Source of the DNA: Pseudomonadota bacterium
GTDB taxonomy: Bacteria; Desulfobacterota; Desulfobulbia; Desulfobulbales; JAGXFP01
Direction of reading: 5' to 3'
DNA: 64,000 nt
Assembly: GCA_018823285.1 (NCBI GenBank)
Contig: JAHJIQ010000065.1
Span: 1 to 64,000 of the forward strand
The notes beneath the pieces are model-generated. The model was given only the letters and a program-made list of their open reading frames with translations. It made no database searches and was not told the DNA's origin. Both the position numbers and the translations under genes were made by a program. Positions 1 to 8,620 of this stretch are shown one piece after another (within the stretch, counting starts at the first letter, position 1; each line of letters begins with the position of its first letter).

Positions 1-1797
1 TCCAAACTGAAAGAGTCCGGGCATTATGAAAAATTTGTCGGTCGCCTCATCTGCAAGGACGGGTCGATTAAAAATATCGAGGTCAGTTCTTCAGCCGTCT
101 ATGATAATGGTGGCGAATTCATAGGTTCTCTCGATATCGTCCGGGATATCACGGCCCGTCTTAAAACCGATGAGGATATCAGAAGGCGGTTTGAAACCAT
201 GATGTCCGAACGGTCCGATGAACTCGCCCGGACCAATAAGCTGCTGATTGAAAAGATCAAGCAGCGGCAGGAGGCCGAAGATGCCCGACGGGCCTCCGAA
301 AACAAGATCCGGCGGATCTTTGAGAGTTTACGGGAGGATTATTTTTTCTATTCAAGGGATCTGGCGGGGGTGTTTGTCTACTTAAGCCCGTCTATTCAGG
401 ACGTTCTGGGATACAGCCGTAAAGAATTTGCTGAACATGCAACTCTCTACAGGACCGCGAATCCGGTGAACGATCTGGCGGCCGACGCCTTGAAGCAGAT
501 CAGAAACGGCAGGAACCGGGCCTCATTCGAGCAGGAATTTGTCGCCAAGGACGGGATTATTCACTGGCTTGATTTCAGTGAAGTCCCCCTGCGGGACGAG
601 TCGGGAAAAATTATCGGCGCTGAAGGGGTGGCCCATGATATCACCGACCGGAAACTGCTGGAAAAGGAGATTCTTAAAACCCAGAAACTGGAATCGACCG
701 GGATTCTGGCCGGCGGCATCGCCCATGATTTCAATAACCTGCTGTCCGCGATCCTCGGGAATATCTCCCTGGCCAAGATATACGCCGAGCCTGAGAGCAA
801 GGTGTTCGAGAAACTTGAACAGACGGAAAAAGCCTCCTGGCGGGCCAGGGACCTTACCCAGCAGCTTCTGACCTTTGCCAAGGGCGGCTCTCCCGTCACC
901 CGACCTGAGTCCATAGAGGAGATGGTCAAGGACTCCGCCTGGTTTACCCTGCGCGGTTCAAACGTGAAGTGTGCGTTCCATGCGCCGGACGACCTGATGG
1001 CGGTGGATGTCGATGAAGGGCAGATCTGCCAGGTCATCCAGAATATTGCCCACAATGCCGACCAGGCCATGCCGGACGGTGGGAACTTCACCGTTACCGC
1101 CAGCAACGTCACCATCGATTCATCAAGCCAGCTGCCGCTTTCCGACGGCCCCTATGTTCTTATTTCGTTAAAAGACGACGGGCCGGGGATCAGCAAAAAG
1201 GACCTTGAGAAAATTTTTGACCCATATTTTACAACCAAAAGAAAGGGGAGCGGCCTCGGACTTGCGATAAGCTATTCCATCGTGAGGAGCCACGGCGGAC
1301 TCATCACCGCCACATCCGTCAAGGGACAAGGCACCGAGTTTCTGATTTATCTGCCGGCGACTGAACACAAGCCTTTGGCCGTGGTAAAAGATGACGGCAA
1401 AAGTCTGTCCCGCAAGGGGAGCGGAAGAATCCTGATCATGGACGATGACGAGATTGTCAGGGAAATCGGTTGCGAAATGCTCGAACATCTCGGTTACCGG
1501 GCGGTTGCGGTCAGCGACGGAAAAATGGCCGTTGATCTCTATCAGGAGGAACTGGCGGCGGGGGACCCATTTGATGTGGTGATTCTTGATCTCACTGTTC
1601 CCGGTGGCATGGGGGGGCAGGAGACAATCCGGCAGCTCAAGGTGATCAATCCGGACGTCAAGGGGATTGTCTCCAGCGGTTATGCCAACGATGAGATTCT
1701 CGCCAATCATCGTGAGTACGGGTTTCTGACAATAATGCCCAAACCTTACAAGATTGAAGGCCTCAACGAAATTCTGAAAAACATCCTCTCGGAGTGA
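1..1797 (+). CDS. PAS hybrid sensor histidine kinase, 5' partial
   Basis: The reading frame is open from the first base, so the N-terminus lies outside the window. 598 codons are visible. Residues 1-60 look like the end of a PAS domain with its PAC segment. Residues 66-105 form a charged helical linker, and a second PAS/PAC follows at about 106-221. The dimerisation helix carries GGIAHDFNN with the phosphoacceptor His at visible residue 242. The ATPase domain has NIAHNADQAM, DDGPGI and GSGLGLAIS. A C-terminal receiver (about 478-596) has the acidic DDDE, the acceptor Asp in ILDLTVPGG and Lys in MPKPYK. It should autophosphorylate on His and pass phosphate to its own receiver. No transmembrane segment is visible in this part. 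There is no output domain, so a partner phosphotransfer protein or regulator is expected elsewhere. Confidence 0.93.
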   Translation, partial: SKLKESGHYEKFVGRLICKDGSIKNIEVSSSAVYDNGGEFIGSLDIVRDITARLKTDEDIRRRFETMMSERSDELARTNKLLIEKIKQRQEAEDARRASENKIRRIFESLREDYFFYSRDLAGVFVYLSPSIQDVLGYSRKEFAEHATLYRTANPVNDLAADALKQIRNGRNRASFEQEFVAKDGIIHWLDFSEVPLRDESGKIIGAEGVAHDITDRKLLEKEILKTQKLESTGILAGGIAHDFNNLLSAILGNISLAKIYAEPESKVFEKLEQTEKASWRARDLTQQLLTFAKGGSPVTRPESIEEMVKDSAWFTLRGSNVKCAFHAPDDLMAVDVDEGQICQVIQNIAHNADQAMPDGGNFTVTASNVTIDSSSQLPLSDGPYVLISLKDDGPGISKKDLEKIFDPYFTTKRKGSGLGLAISYSIVRSHGGLITATSVKGQGTEFLIYLPATEHKPLAVVKDDGKSLSRKGSGRILIMDDDEIVREIGCEMLEHLGYRAVAVSDGKMAVDLYQEELAAGDPFDVVILDLTVPGGMGGQETIRQLKVINPDVKGIVSSGYANDEILANHREYGFLTIMPKPYKIEGLNEILKNILSE

Positions 1798-1869
1798 TTA
1801 TTGTTTCGCATTTGATTGATGGCATTTATGACCTGACTTATGATGGCATTTTGAAATTGTCTTTTATCC

Positions 1870-1906
1870 TTGACGGACCACATTCCTTACCTTTATAGAT
1901 AAAGGT
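1870..1906 (+). promoter_or_regulatory. Candidate sigma70 promoter with inverted repeat over the -10, upstream of mgtE
   Basis: TTGACG (1870-1875) and TATAGA (1894-1899) are 18 bp apart. A perfect 8-bp inverted repeat, ACCTTTAT-AG-ATAAAGGT (1889-1906), overlaps the -10 box. The 2-base centre is too tight for an RNA hairpin, so a protein operator fits better. It lies 35 bp before the mgtE start. The function is inferred from sequence alone. Confidence 0.4.
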
Positions 1907-1940
1907 TTTCTATGATTTTTTAAGCTTCAGAGGCCATGTT

Positions 1941-3326
1941 ATGAAAGGCAGCGTCAAAAGAGAACTCATCGGCAATGAAGGAATGGTCATTCTCGACACC
2001 CTGCGGCGCCTGATCCGCAGAAATGCCGTTGAAAATCTGTTGAAGCTGCTCCAGAAGACTCATCCTGCAGATATTGCCTGGGTTTTTCGACATCTCAACC
2101 CCGACGAAAGAAAATTCACTTTCAATATTATTGCCCAGACGGAAGCCATCAGCGAGTTCTTAAGCGAACTCGACCAGTCCATCATGCTGGAGCTTGTTGA
2201 AACCCTCACCCCCCAGTTCATGACCACGATCATCAAGGCCATGGCATCGGACGATGCCGCTGATATCCTGGAGGTTCTTCCCAAGGATCTTGCCAATGAA
2301 ATCCGCCGCCTGATGGGCAAGGAAGACCGGGAAGAGGTCGATGAACTCCTGCAATATCTTCCAGACACCGCCGGAGGGCTGATGTCTCCGGATTTCATGT
2401 CTCTTGACGAGGAGCTGAGTGTCGGGGATGCGATCCAGAAAATCCAGGAGCGCAGTGAGGAGATGGAGATGTCTTTCTATCTCTATATCACCCACGGTGA
2501 TGATGAGCAGCTGTCGGGTGTTCTTTCAATGCGGGAGCTGCTCATGCATCCGCCTTACCGGCTATTGAAAAACATCATGAATCCGAACGTGCTGGCCGTT
2601 GCCACCGATACCGACCAGAGCGAGGTCGCCCATATCGTGGCCCAGTATAATTTTCTGGCCATCCCGGTTGTGGATTCCTCCTACAATCTGGTCGGTATCG
2701 TCACCGTTGATGATGTGATCGATGTTATCCGGGCCGAGGCCACCGAAGATTTCCTGCAGATGGCCGGCGCCGGTAAAGACCGTGAAATTCTGCTGAAATC
2801 GACGATCGACAATGCCCTGATTAGGGCGCCCTGGCTTTTTGCGAGCTGGCTCGGTGGTCTTATAGCGGTGTTCATTATCACCTTCTTTGAAGAGGAACTC
2901 AGCAAAGTGATCGCCCTCGCCGCCTTTATCCCGATAGTTATGGGTATGGGCGGTAATATTGCCACCCAGTCGAGCACCATTGTGGTGCGAGGTATTGCCA
3001 CCGGCAGAATCAACATGAAGGCCCTGGCCAATGTTATTTTCAAGGAGATGAGAGTCGGTCTGATTCTTGGTGCATTTTACGGTATTTTTCTTGGCCTGAT
3101 CGCTCATTTCGGCTATCTGGAAACTGCCAATTTCGGCATAGTCATCGGTCTGTCCGTTCTTTTCGCAATGACACTGGCAACAACGGTCGGCACCTTTGTC
3201 CCTCTCATTCTGCGTCGCCTGGATATTGACGCGGCAATCGCTACCGGCCCTTTCGTTACCACCGCCATTGATATACTTGGTGTGTCCGCCTATTTCCTGA
3301 TCGCCAAACTCATCCTCAATCTTTGA
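1941..3326 (+). CDS. mgtE: Magnesium transporter MgtE
   Basis: This 461-residue protein has the full MgtE layout. A soluble helical N-domain (about 20-140) contains DDAADILEVLP-type repeats. Two CBS domains (about 145-270) include PDFMSLDEELSVGDA and MNPNVLAVATDT. A C-terminal membrane part has about five helices with the pore-region signature PIVMGMGGNIATQSS. In the known family, cytosolic Mg2+ binding to the N and CBS domains closes the channel, giving gated Mg2+ uptake across the inner membrane. Length is typical. The ATG at 1941 follows GAGGCC weakly; it fits the family N-terminus. The next gene starts 6 bp downstream, suggesting co-transcription with the HtrA-type protease and the NapH-like protein. 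Confidence 0.95.
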   Translation: MKGSVKRELIGNEGMVILDTLRRLIRRNAVENLLKLLQKTHPADIAWVFRHLNPDERKFTFNIIAQTEAISEFLSELDQSIMLELVETLTPQFMTTIIKAMASDDAADILEVLPKDLANEIRRLMGKEDREEVDELLQYLPDTAGGLMSPDFMSLDEELSVGDAIQKIQERSEEMEMSFYLYITHGDDEQLSGVLSMRELLMHPPYRLLKNIMNPNVLAVATDTDQSEVAHIVAQYNFLAIPVVDSSYNLVGIVTVDDVIDVIRAEATEDFLQMAGAGKDREILLKSTIDNALIRAPWLFASWLGGLIAVFIITFFEEELSKVIALAAFIPIVMGMGGNIATQSSTIVVRGIATGRINMKALANVIFKEMRVGLILGAFYGIFLGLIAHFGYLETANFGIVIGLSVLFAMTLATTVGTFVPLILRRLDIDAAIATGPFVTTAIDILGVSAYFLIAKLILNL

Positions 3327-3332
3327 TCGGTC

Positions 3333-4454
3333 ATGTACAGTTCAAAACCCCAGTCTTTTCGGGACAGGGTCCCGACTTACCTGGTTTGGGCCCTCTGCCT
3401 TTTTGCCCTCTGGCATATCTTCGTACCCGACCGGCTCCCGGTAACCGATCCTGATGCCGTTCCGAGGAGTGTCACCCCGAGCGGAAATCTGGCTGATGAT
3501 GAGCGGAACACGATCAGTCTCTTCAAGAATGCATCACCTTCGGTTGTCTACATCAACAGCATAGAATTGCGCAGGGACTTTTTCAGCCTGAATGTTTATG
3601 AGATTCCGCGGGGTACCGGTTCCGGGTTTGTCTGGGATCATGAAGGGCGGATTGTTACCAATTTTCACGTGATTGGCGATGCCGGCAGGGTTGAGGTTAC
3701 TCTTGCCGACAACTCAACCTGGAAGGCATCCCTGGTTGGCGCCGCTCCAGACCGGGACCTTGCCGTGCTGCAGATCTCGGCTCCTCCGGAACGATTAAAA
3801 CCCATTACCGTCGGCGACTCGGAAACCCTGCAGGTCGGGCAGAAGGTTTTTGCCATCGGCAATCCCTTCGGGCTTGACCAGACGATCACCAGCGGCATTG
3901 TCAGCGCCCTCGGCCGTGAGATCAAATCTGTGACCGGCCGGACCATCCAGGGGGTCATCCAGACCGATGCGGCCATCAACCCCGGGAATTCCGGCGGCCC
4001 TCTTCTCGACAGTTCAGGAAGGCTTATCGGTGTGAACACCATGATTTACAGCCCTTCAGGAGGGAGCGCCGGGATCGGTTTTGCGGTGCCGGTTGAATCC
4101 GTCAACCGGGTTGTCCCACAGATCATCAGACACGGCAAGGTGATCAGGCCCGGTCTCGGGGTGACTCTGGCGAGTCGTGAAATCCATGACCGCCTTGGTA
4201 TCAAGGGGGTTCTGATCATCAGCGTCAGCAAGGGCGGCGCTGCAGACAGGGCTGGTCTCCGGGGGACAAGAAAGTCCTGGGGAGATATCATTCTCGGCGA
4301 TATCATCATTGCTGTTGATACGCATCAGGTCAGTGATTATGATGAACTGCGCAATGTTCTTGATAATTACAGGGTTGGTGATCAGATTACAGTGGTCGTG
4401 ATCAGGGATCAGAAAAAGCTCGAACTGCAACTCACTCTCGAAGAGGTCGGTTGA
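3333..4454 (+). CDS. HtrA/Deg-type periplasmic serine protease with one PDZ domain
   Basis: This is a 373-residue DegS/DegQ-like protein. One hydrophobic segment at about 14-33 is a membrane anchor or uncleaved signal. The trypsin-like domain carries His112 (TNFHVIGD), Asp142 (RDLAVL) and Ser220 (GNSGGPLL). A single PDZ domain covers about 275-370 (GVLIISVSKGGAADRAGL, followed by GDIIIAVD). The family degrades or senses misfolded envelope proteins. One PDZ domain and an N-terminal anchor resemble DegS more than DegP, which has two PDZ domains. It lies 6 bp after mgtE, and its TGA stop directly abuts the TTG start of the next gene. Confidence 0.93.
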   Translation: MYSSKPQSFRDRVPTYLVWALCLFALWHIFVPDRLPVTDPDAVPRSVTPSGNLADDERNTISLFKNASPSVVYINSIELRRDFFSLNVYEIPRGTGSGFVWDHEGRIVTNFHVIGDAGRVEVTLADNSTWKASLVGAAPDRDLAVLQISAPPERLKPITVGDSETLQVGQKVFAIGNPFGLDQTITSGIVSALGREIKSVTGRTIQGVIQTDAAINPGNSGGPLLDSSGRLIGVNTMIYSPSGGSAGIGFAVPVESVNRVVPQIIRHGKVIRPGLGVTLASREIHDRLGIKGVLIISVSKGGAADRAGLRGTRKSWGDIILGDIIIAVDTHQVSDYDELRNVLDNYRVGDQITVVVIRDQKKLELQLTLEEVG

Positions 4455-5816
4455 TTGACCTGGTGGACCAAAGCCATAAGAAGTCTCATTTCCTCGGAGG
4501 AAGGAGAGAGGCTTGACCTGTTCCAGGTTTTTCCCGGAATCCGAAGGTTTCTCGCGACCCGTCAGCACTATGCCTACCTGCGTACCGCCGGTGATGTTCT
4601 TTTTGTTCTGGTTGTCGTTTCCGGTCTCTTCGGGCCTGCCGCTGCGGACAGCAATATCGCAGTTTTTCTCACCTGGGGTCTGTTGTGGCCTGCCATCGTA
4701 CTCAGCTGGTTTTTTGTAGGTCGCATGTGGTGCGGGATCTGCCCCTTTCCGGGGCTCGGCGTTTTTCTGCAGCGCAAAGGACTTTCCCTGAATCTTCCGG
4801 TCCCGAGATTTCTTCAGAAATACGGGGTGTATTCCTCGGTTTTTCTCCTTGCTCTCATCATCTGGATCGAAGTGGTCGCAGGTCTTGATCAGTCGCCGGT
4901 GGGAACCTCATGGCTGGTCCTTTCCATCGTCGGCGGAGCTGCGATATTAAGTGTTCTTTTCAACGGCCAGTCGTGGTGTCGGCATCTCTGCCCGCTGGGC
5001 CGAATCAGCGGGGCGGCGGCAACCCTTTCAATCACGGAGTTCAGACCGGACCATTCCCGATGCCGGGTCTGTGAAACATATGCCTGCCGGAAGGGGAACA
5101 GCGAGAAAAAAGGGTGTCCGGTTTATCTCGGCGCCTTCGGGGTCCAGAACAATCTGCATTGTCTGGTTTGTGGCCATTGCCTGCCGTTATGTGAATTCAA
5201 CTCGCCGCAGCTGCTCCTCAGGAATCCCTATTCAGAGCTGATCAGGAACAAGGGGCGGTATATCACCTGTACCTATATTGTTCCTTTCCTGATCGGCTCG
5301 CAGATCTCACGGTTCTTTCGTCTTCATGAAGAGCCGTATCACCTTTTCACCTCCTGGCTTGGACTGTCGGATGCCATGGCCTTCAGTTTGTTACTGGTGA
5401 TCGGTTTTGTGGTGGTTCTTGCATTGATCAGGCTTGGCTCACTGCTGTTCGGAATAAGTGAGGATCCGCTCTTCGGCAAGTTTTCACCACTTGTTCCGGT
5501 GCTTATTCCAATGGCTTTTACCGGAGAGCTGATCTACAGGATGTCATATTTTGCAGCGGGGATTGGCGATTTTCTGCCGACCATCGGCAGGCAGTTTTCC
5601 CTTCCTTTTCTGGAACAGATTTCATTTTCGGTTCCGGACTTTCCCATTCAGATTCTTTCTGCTTTTTTCATGCTGAACGGAGCCATTGCCGGGACGTATA
5701 TTTTCTGGCGATTATGTCTTGAGGATTTTGAAGGGATCGTGCTGCTGAAAAATTTTCTCTGCATCAACCTGCTCATCATGACCCTGCTGATTCTCTACCT
5801 TGCGGTGATATTCTGA
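4455..5816 (+). CDS. NapH/NosR-like polytopic membrane protein with 4Fe-4S cysteine motifs
   Basis: This 453-residue membrane protein has about eight to ten hydrophobic segments. Its cysteine clusters are CGICPFPG, CRHLCPLG, CRVCETYAC with a later GCPV, and CLVCGHCLPLC, as in the NapH/CcoG/NosR 4Fe-4S superfamily. Members pass electrons across the inner membrane or help assemble metalloenzymes. No Nap, Nos or cytochrome oxidase partner is nearby, so the electron acceptor is unknown. The start is a TTG placed directly after the TGA of the protease gene with no intervening base, which implies translational coupling and possibly a physical or functional partnership. An ATG at 4513 is in another frame. 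Confidence 0.85.
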   Translation: MTWWTKAIRSLISSEEGERLDLFQVFPGIRRFLATRQHYAYLRTAGDVLFVLVVVSGLFGPAAADSNIAVFLTWGLLWPAIVLSWFFVGRMWCGICPFPGLGVFLQRKGLSLNLPVPRFLQKYGVYSSVFLLALIIWIEVVAGLDQSPVGTSWLVLSIVGGAAILSVLFNGQSWCRHLCPLGRISGAAATLSITEFRPDHSRCRVCETYACRKGNSEKKGCPVYLGAFGVQNNLHCLVCGHCLPLCEFNSPQLLLRNPYSELIRNKGRYITCTYIVPFLIGSQISRFFRLHEEPYHLFTSWLGLSDAMAFSLLLVIGFVVVLALIRLGSLLFGISEDPLFGKFSPLVPVLIPMAFTGELIYRMSYFAAGIGDFLPTIGRQFSLPFLEQISFSVPDFPIQILSAFFMLNGAIAGTYIFWRLCLEDFEGIVLLKNFLCINLLIMTLLILYLAVIF

Positions 5817-5849
5817 GCAACAGCAGGGTGCCGTCTGCATCCATCGGAC

Positions 5850-6908
5850 TCAGCTGATATTGCCGCTTTTTCTGTTTTCAGCCGCTCTCTTTTTCTGTTT
5901 TTTCTTGGCAAGGGCTCGCATATCCTGGGTCTGGTCGGACTCGTCCATAATTTCATGGCCGACGATCTCTTCAATGATATCCTCAAGACTGATGACACCG
6001 GTCACACTGCCGTATTCATCGACAACCACGAAAAGGTGGCGTTTCATTTCAAAGAAATCGAGCATGGTTCTGCTGAGTCTTGCCGATTCAGGTACAAAGT
6101 GGGCGGGATGAATCATGGTAGAAATTTTTATGCTGTCCATTCCTTCGGCGGCAGCCTGAAGCACGTCTTTTCGTAAGACAATACCGGTTATTTCGTCCGG
6201 TTTGCGATTGTAGACCGGAACCCTGCTGTGATAATTCCATTTGTTGGCGTGGGTTAATGCCTCCGCGACGGTGAGGTTTTCATCAAGGCTGAAAGTAACG
6301 GTTCTCGGGGTCATCACGTCGATTACATATTTGTTTTTAAGTTCCAGGATGTTCCCGATGACTTTCTCTTCCTGGGAGTCTATTTCTCCTGATTTCCGGC
6401 TTAATGCCGCAATGGCCTTCACCTCGTCCTGGGAGGCCGGGTATTTATTGTTGTGCCTCGGAATCATTCTGGTCAGGGCCTGGAAGAACCAGATGATCGG
6501 GGTCAGGATTTTCACCATCAAGGTGATCGGCAAAGCAATCCAGGGGGAGATTTCCCGGCAATAGGCGACGCCGATGGTCTTGGGGAGAATTTCCGAGAAA
6601 ATCAGGATGGTCATGGTGAAAGCTGCAGAAAAAAGCGCCAGTCGCGACTCCCCGAAAACTGCCGCGGCTGCAGCGCCTGCCACCGCGGCGCCCATGGTGT
6701 TGGCGATCGTGTTCAGGGTGAGGATGGCGGTGATCGGTCTATGAATATCGGCCTTCAGAGAGCGGAGGGCTTTTGCCGATCCGACCCCCTTTTTGTCCAG
6801 TATCTCAATATGGGTCAAAGGGACGGAGTAAAGCGCTGCCTCCAGGATACTGCATATTGCGGAAATGCCGACAGCCATACCCACGGCCAGACAGAGTTGG
6901 GTGATCAA
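5850..6908 (-). CDS. CNNM/CorC-family membrane protein with CBS pair
   Basis: This 352-residue protein has an N-terminal CNNM (DUF21) membrane domain (about 1-175) that includes SEILPKTIGVAYC. A CBS pair (about 190-320) contains VIDVMTPRTVTFSLDENLTV and the VVDEYGSVTGVISLEDIIEE signature. The tail is short, Lys-rich and charged, and the CorC_HlyC domain found in longer homologues is missing. The family is linked to Mg2+ or Co2+ export or ion homeostasis, which fits the nearby mgtE. It is transcribed convergently with the NapH-like gene, with 33 bp between stops. The older name haemolysin is historical and no toxin role is implied. Confidence 0.88.
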   Translation of the reverse strand: MITQLCLAVGMAVGISAICSILEAALYSVPLTHIEILDKKGVGSAKALRSLKADIHRPITAILTLNTIANTMGAAVAGAAAAAVFGESRLALFSAAFTMTILIFSEILPKTIGVAYCREISPWIALPITLMVKILTPIIWFFQALTRMIPRHNNKYPASQDEVKAIAALSRKSGEIDSQEEKVIGNILELKNKYVIDVMTPRTVTFSLDENLTVAEALTHANKWNYHSRVPVYNRKPDEITGIVLRKDVLQAAAEGMDSIKISTMIHPAHFVPESARLSRTMLDFFEMKRHLFVVVDEYGSVTGVISLEDIIEEIVGHEIMDESDQTQDMRALAKKKQKKRAAENRKSGNIS

Positions 6909-7000
6909 GGTGCCTCCTTTGGAGAAATAAAAAGATTGAGTGATTTGCCGATTGATTCTGTCAACGATTTAATAATATACTTTTTCAGATCAATACAGAA

Positions 7001-7081
7001 ATAAAGCTTCAGTTGAGCAGCTCGTCTGCTCGTACCGATAGGATAAGCTTGCCAGACATCGAGACTTATACCCGAAGGGTG
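7001..7081 (-). repeat. Family B dispersed hairpin repeat, copy B1
   Basis: Read on the minus strand this runs from the ACCCTTCGGGTATAAG end through TCGGTACGAGCAG to GAAGCTTTAT. It matches the copy at 52343-52418 almost base for base. The core hairpin is GAGCAG-ACGAG-CTGCTC. It lies in the intergenic space upstream of the HDOD gene. Confidence 0.8.
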
Positions 7082-7154
7082 GAAGATCTTTCATGCCGGG
7101 GAGGCTGTCAGAGCCAATTGATTCCGCGCGGACAGGTGAAGAGGGCTTCTGGTC

Positions 7155-8345
7155 ATGGGAAAAAAGTATTCTATCATGGTGGTTGACCATGATTCTGAGA
7201 ATCTTGACAAGTTCCGGACTTTCCTGGTCGGCAAGGGACATCTCTCAAACTTCTGTACTTCCATGTCCGAAGCGAAATCGCTGATGATCGGGGTTTATCC
7301 TGATGTCTTTATCTCCAGACTGGATGTCGAGGATGATGACGGTGACATCCTGCCGTATGTCAGTAAAAATTTCCCGAATGCCATCAGAATTGCTTATGAC
7401 GACAAGGAAAAAGAATCCGATCTGATGCGTCAGGTCGCTTCAGGCAATGCCCATCGCTATCTGTGTCTCCCCTGGGATGCGACCAGAATAAAAAATGCCC
7501 TTTCAAAAGACATTTACACCAGATCAAGAATCAGTCTGCACCGCTGCTGGAAGTTTATCGTCAAAAACAAGATAAAACCTGCCCTGCCGGAGATTGTCAA
7601 AGATATCGAGGTACTGATCAGGGATGAGGAGTTTTCGTTTGACAAACTGGTGCGTCTCATCGAAAAAGATCCGGTGATCACCGCAAATATCCTCAAGGTT
7701 GTCAATTCGGCCGCATTTGCAAAAAACGGCACCATCGGCGATCTTTATCATGCCGTGACCTACCTCGGGGTTTCGCGGGTCCGGGAGCTTGTGCTGTTTA
7801 TCTGTGCAAAAGAAGCAGTCACGTTACACCGGAAATTCTCCGAACATGCCCGGGAAGTCGCAGACCACTGCTACAAGTGCAGTCGACTGGCCGGCCTGAT
7901 TGCTGAAGAGATTCTGCCGGGCAGGGAAAAATCAACAACCACTGCGGCCCTGCTCCATGATATCGGTAAATTTCTCTTTTTCACCTACGCCGAAAACAAC
8001 CCTTATCTTCAGTTTAAAGAGCTTAAAAGTTTCTTTGACATGGCCTCTTCGGAATATGAGGTAGAAGAGTTTGGGGTTACCCATGCCCAGCTCGGCGGCG
8101 CCCTGATGCTCTGGTGGAACCTGCCGATGACCATTGTCGAGACTGCTGCCAATCACAATATGCCGCTTGACAAGCTCAATGGAATCGTTCGGGTTGTGGC
8201 CATCGCTGACCGGTGTCTGCTCGAGGCACACCCCGGAAACACTATCCAGACCGATCTCAACCTGATTGCCGATAAGTTTCCCGTTGATAACTGGCGGAAG
8301 ATTGCTCAGAAACTTCATCAGGATGGGGAGAATCCTTTCGACTGA
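7155..8345 (+). CDS. Receiver-HDOD domain protein
   Basis: This 396-residue protein has an N-terminal receiver-like fold (about 1-125), starting SIMVVDHDSENLDKF, and an HDOD domain (about 140-345). The HDOD part includes FDKLVRLIEKDPVITANILK and LLHDIGKFLFFTYAE, the latter keeping an HD-type HDIGK. In the receiver the usual acceptor region reads VFISRLDVEDDDG, so the normal Asp position is uncertain. HDOD proteins act as signalling scaffolds in bacteria and are often tied to c-di-GMP or motility control. It stands alone between the CNNM gene and pepA, which are divergent or spaced. A family B repeat lies just upstream. Confidence 0.9.
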   Translation: MGKKYSIMVVDHDSENLDKFRTFLVGKGHLSNFCTSMSEAKSLMIGVYPDVFISRLDVEDDDGDILPYVSKNFPNAIRIAYDDKEKESDLMRQVASGNAHRYLCLPWDATRIKNALSKDIYTRSRISLHRCWKFIVKNKIKPALPEIVKDIEVLIRDEEFSFDKLVRLIEKDPVITANILKVVNSAAFAKNGTIGDLYHAVTYLGVSRVRELVLFICAKEAVTLHRKFSEHAREVADHCYKCSRLAGLIAEEILPGREKSTTTAALLHDIGKFLFFTYAENNPYLQFKELKSFFDMASSEYEVEEFGVTHAQLGGALMLWWNLPMTIVETAANHNMPLDKLNGIVRVVAIADRCLLEAHPGNTIQTDLNLIADKFPVDNWRKIAQKLHQDGENPFD

Positions 8346-8620
8346 AAGGTGCTCGGTTTTCCCGCTAAAAAAGTTGTGCCGGTAGATGGCTGTCCGGTTC
8401 TGTTGTTCCCAGCTGAACCCATGCAATTCTCAGGCAGGTCTGAAATTTCCCCGATCAGAAATCTTTGGAGAAGGCGGTATAAAAATGTTTTTCTTACGGC
8501 CAGCTGCCGCCAATTTATGTTAAATTGTCAGCTCATTTCCAGATTGCATTGAGTTTGTGATTTGTAACCATATGACGGGCTTGCCAATTAAATCGAATTC
8601 TTACCATACCGGAGTTTACA

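Noticed and set aside
8349..8552. 67-residue frame after the HDOD gene
   Set aside because: No ribosome site, odd composition and no recognisable features; probably non-coding.
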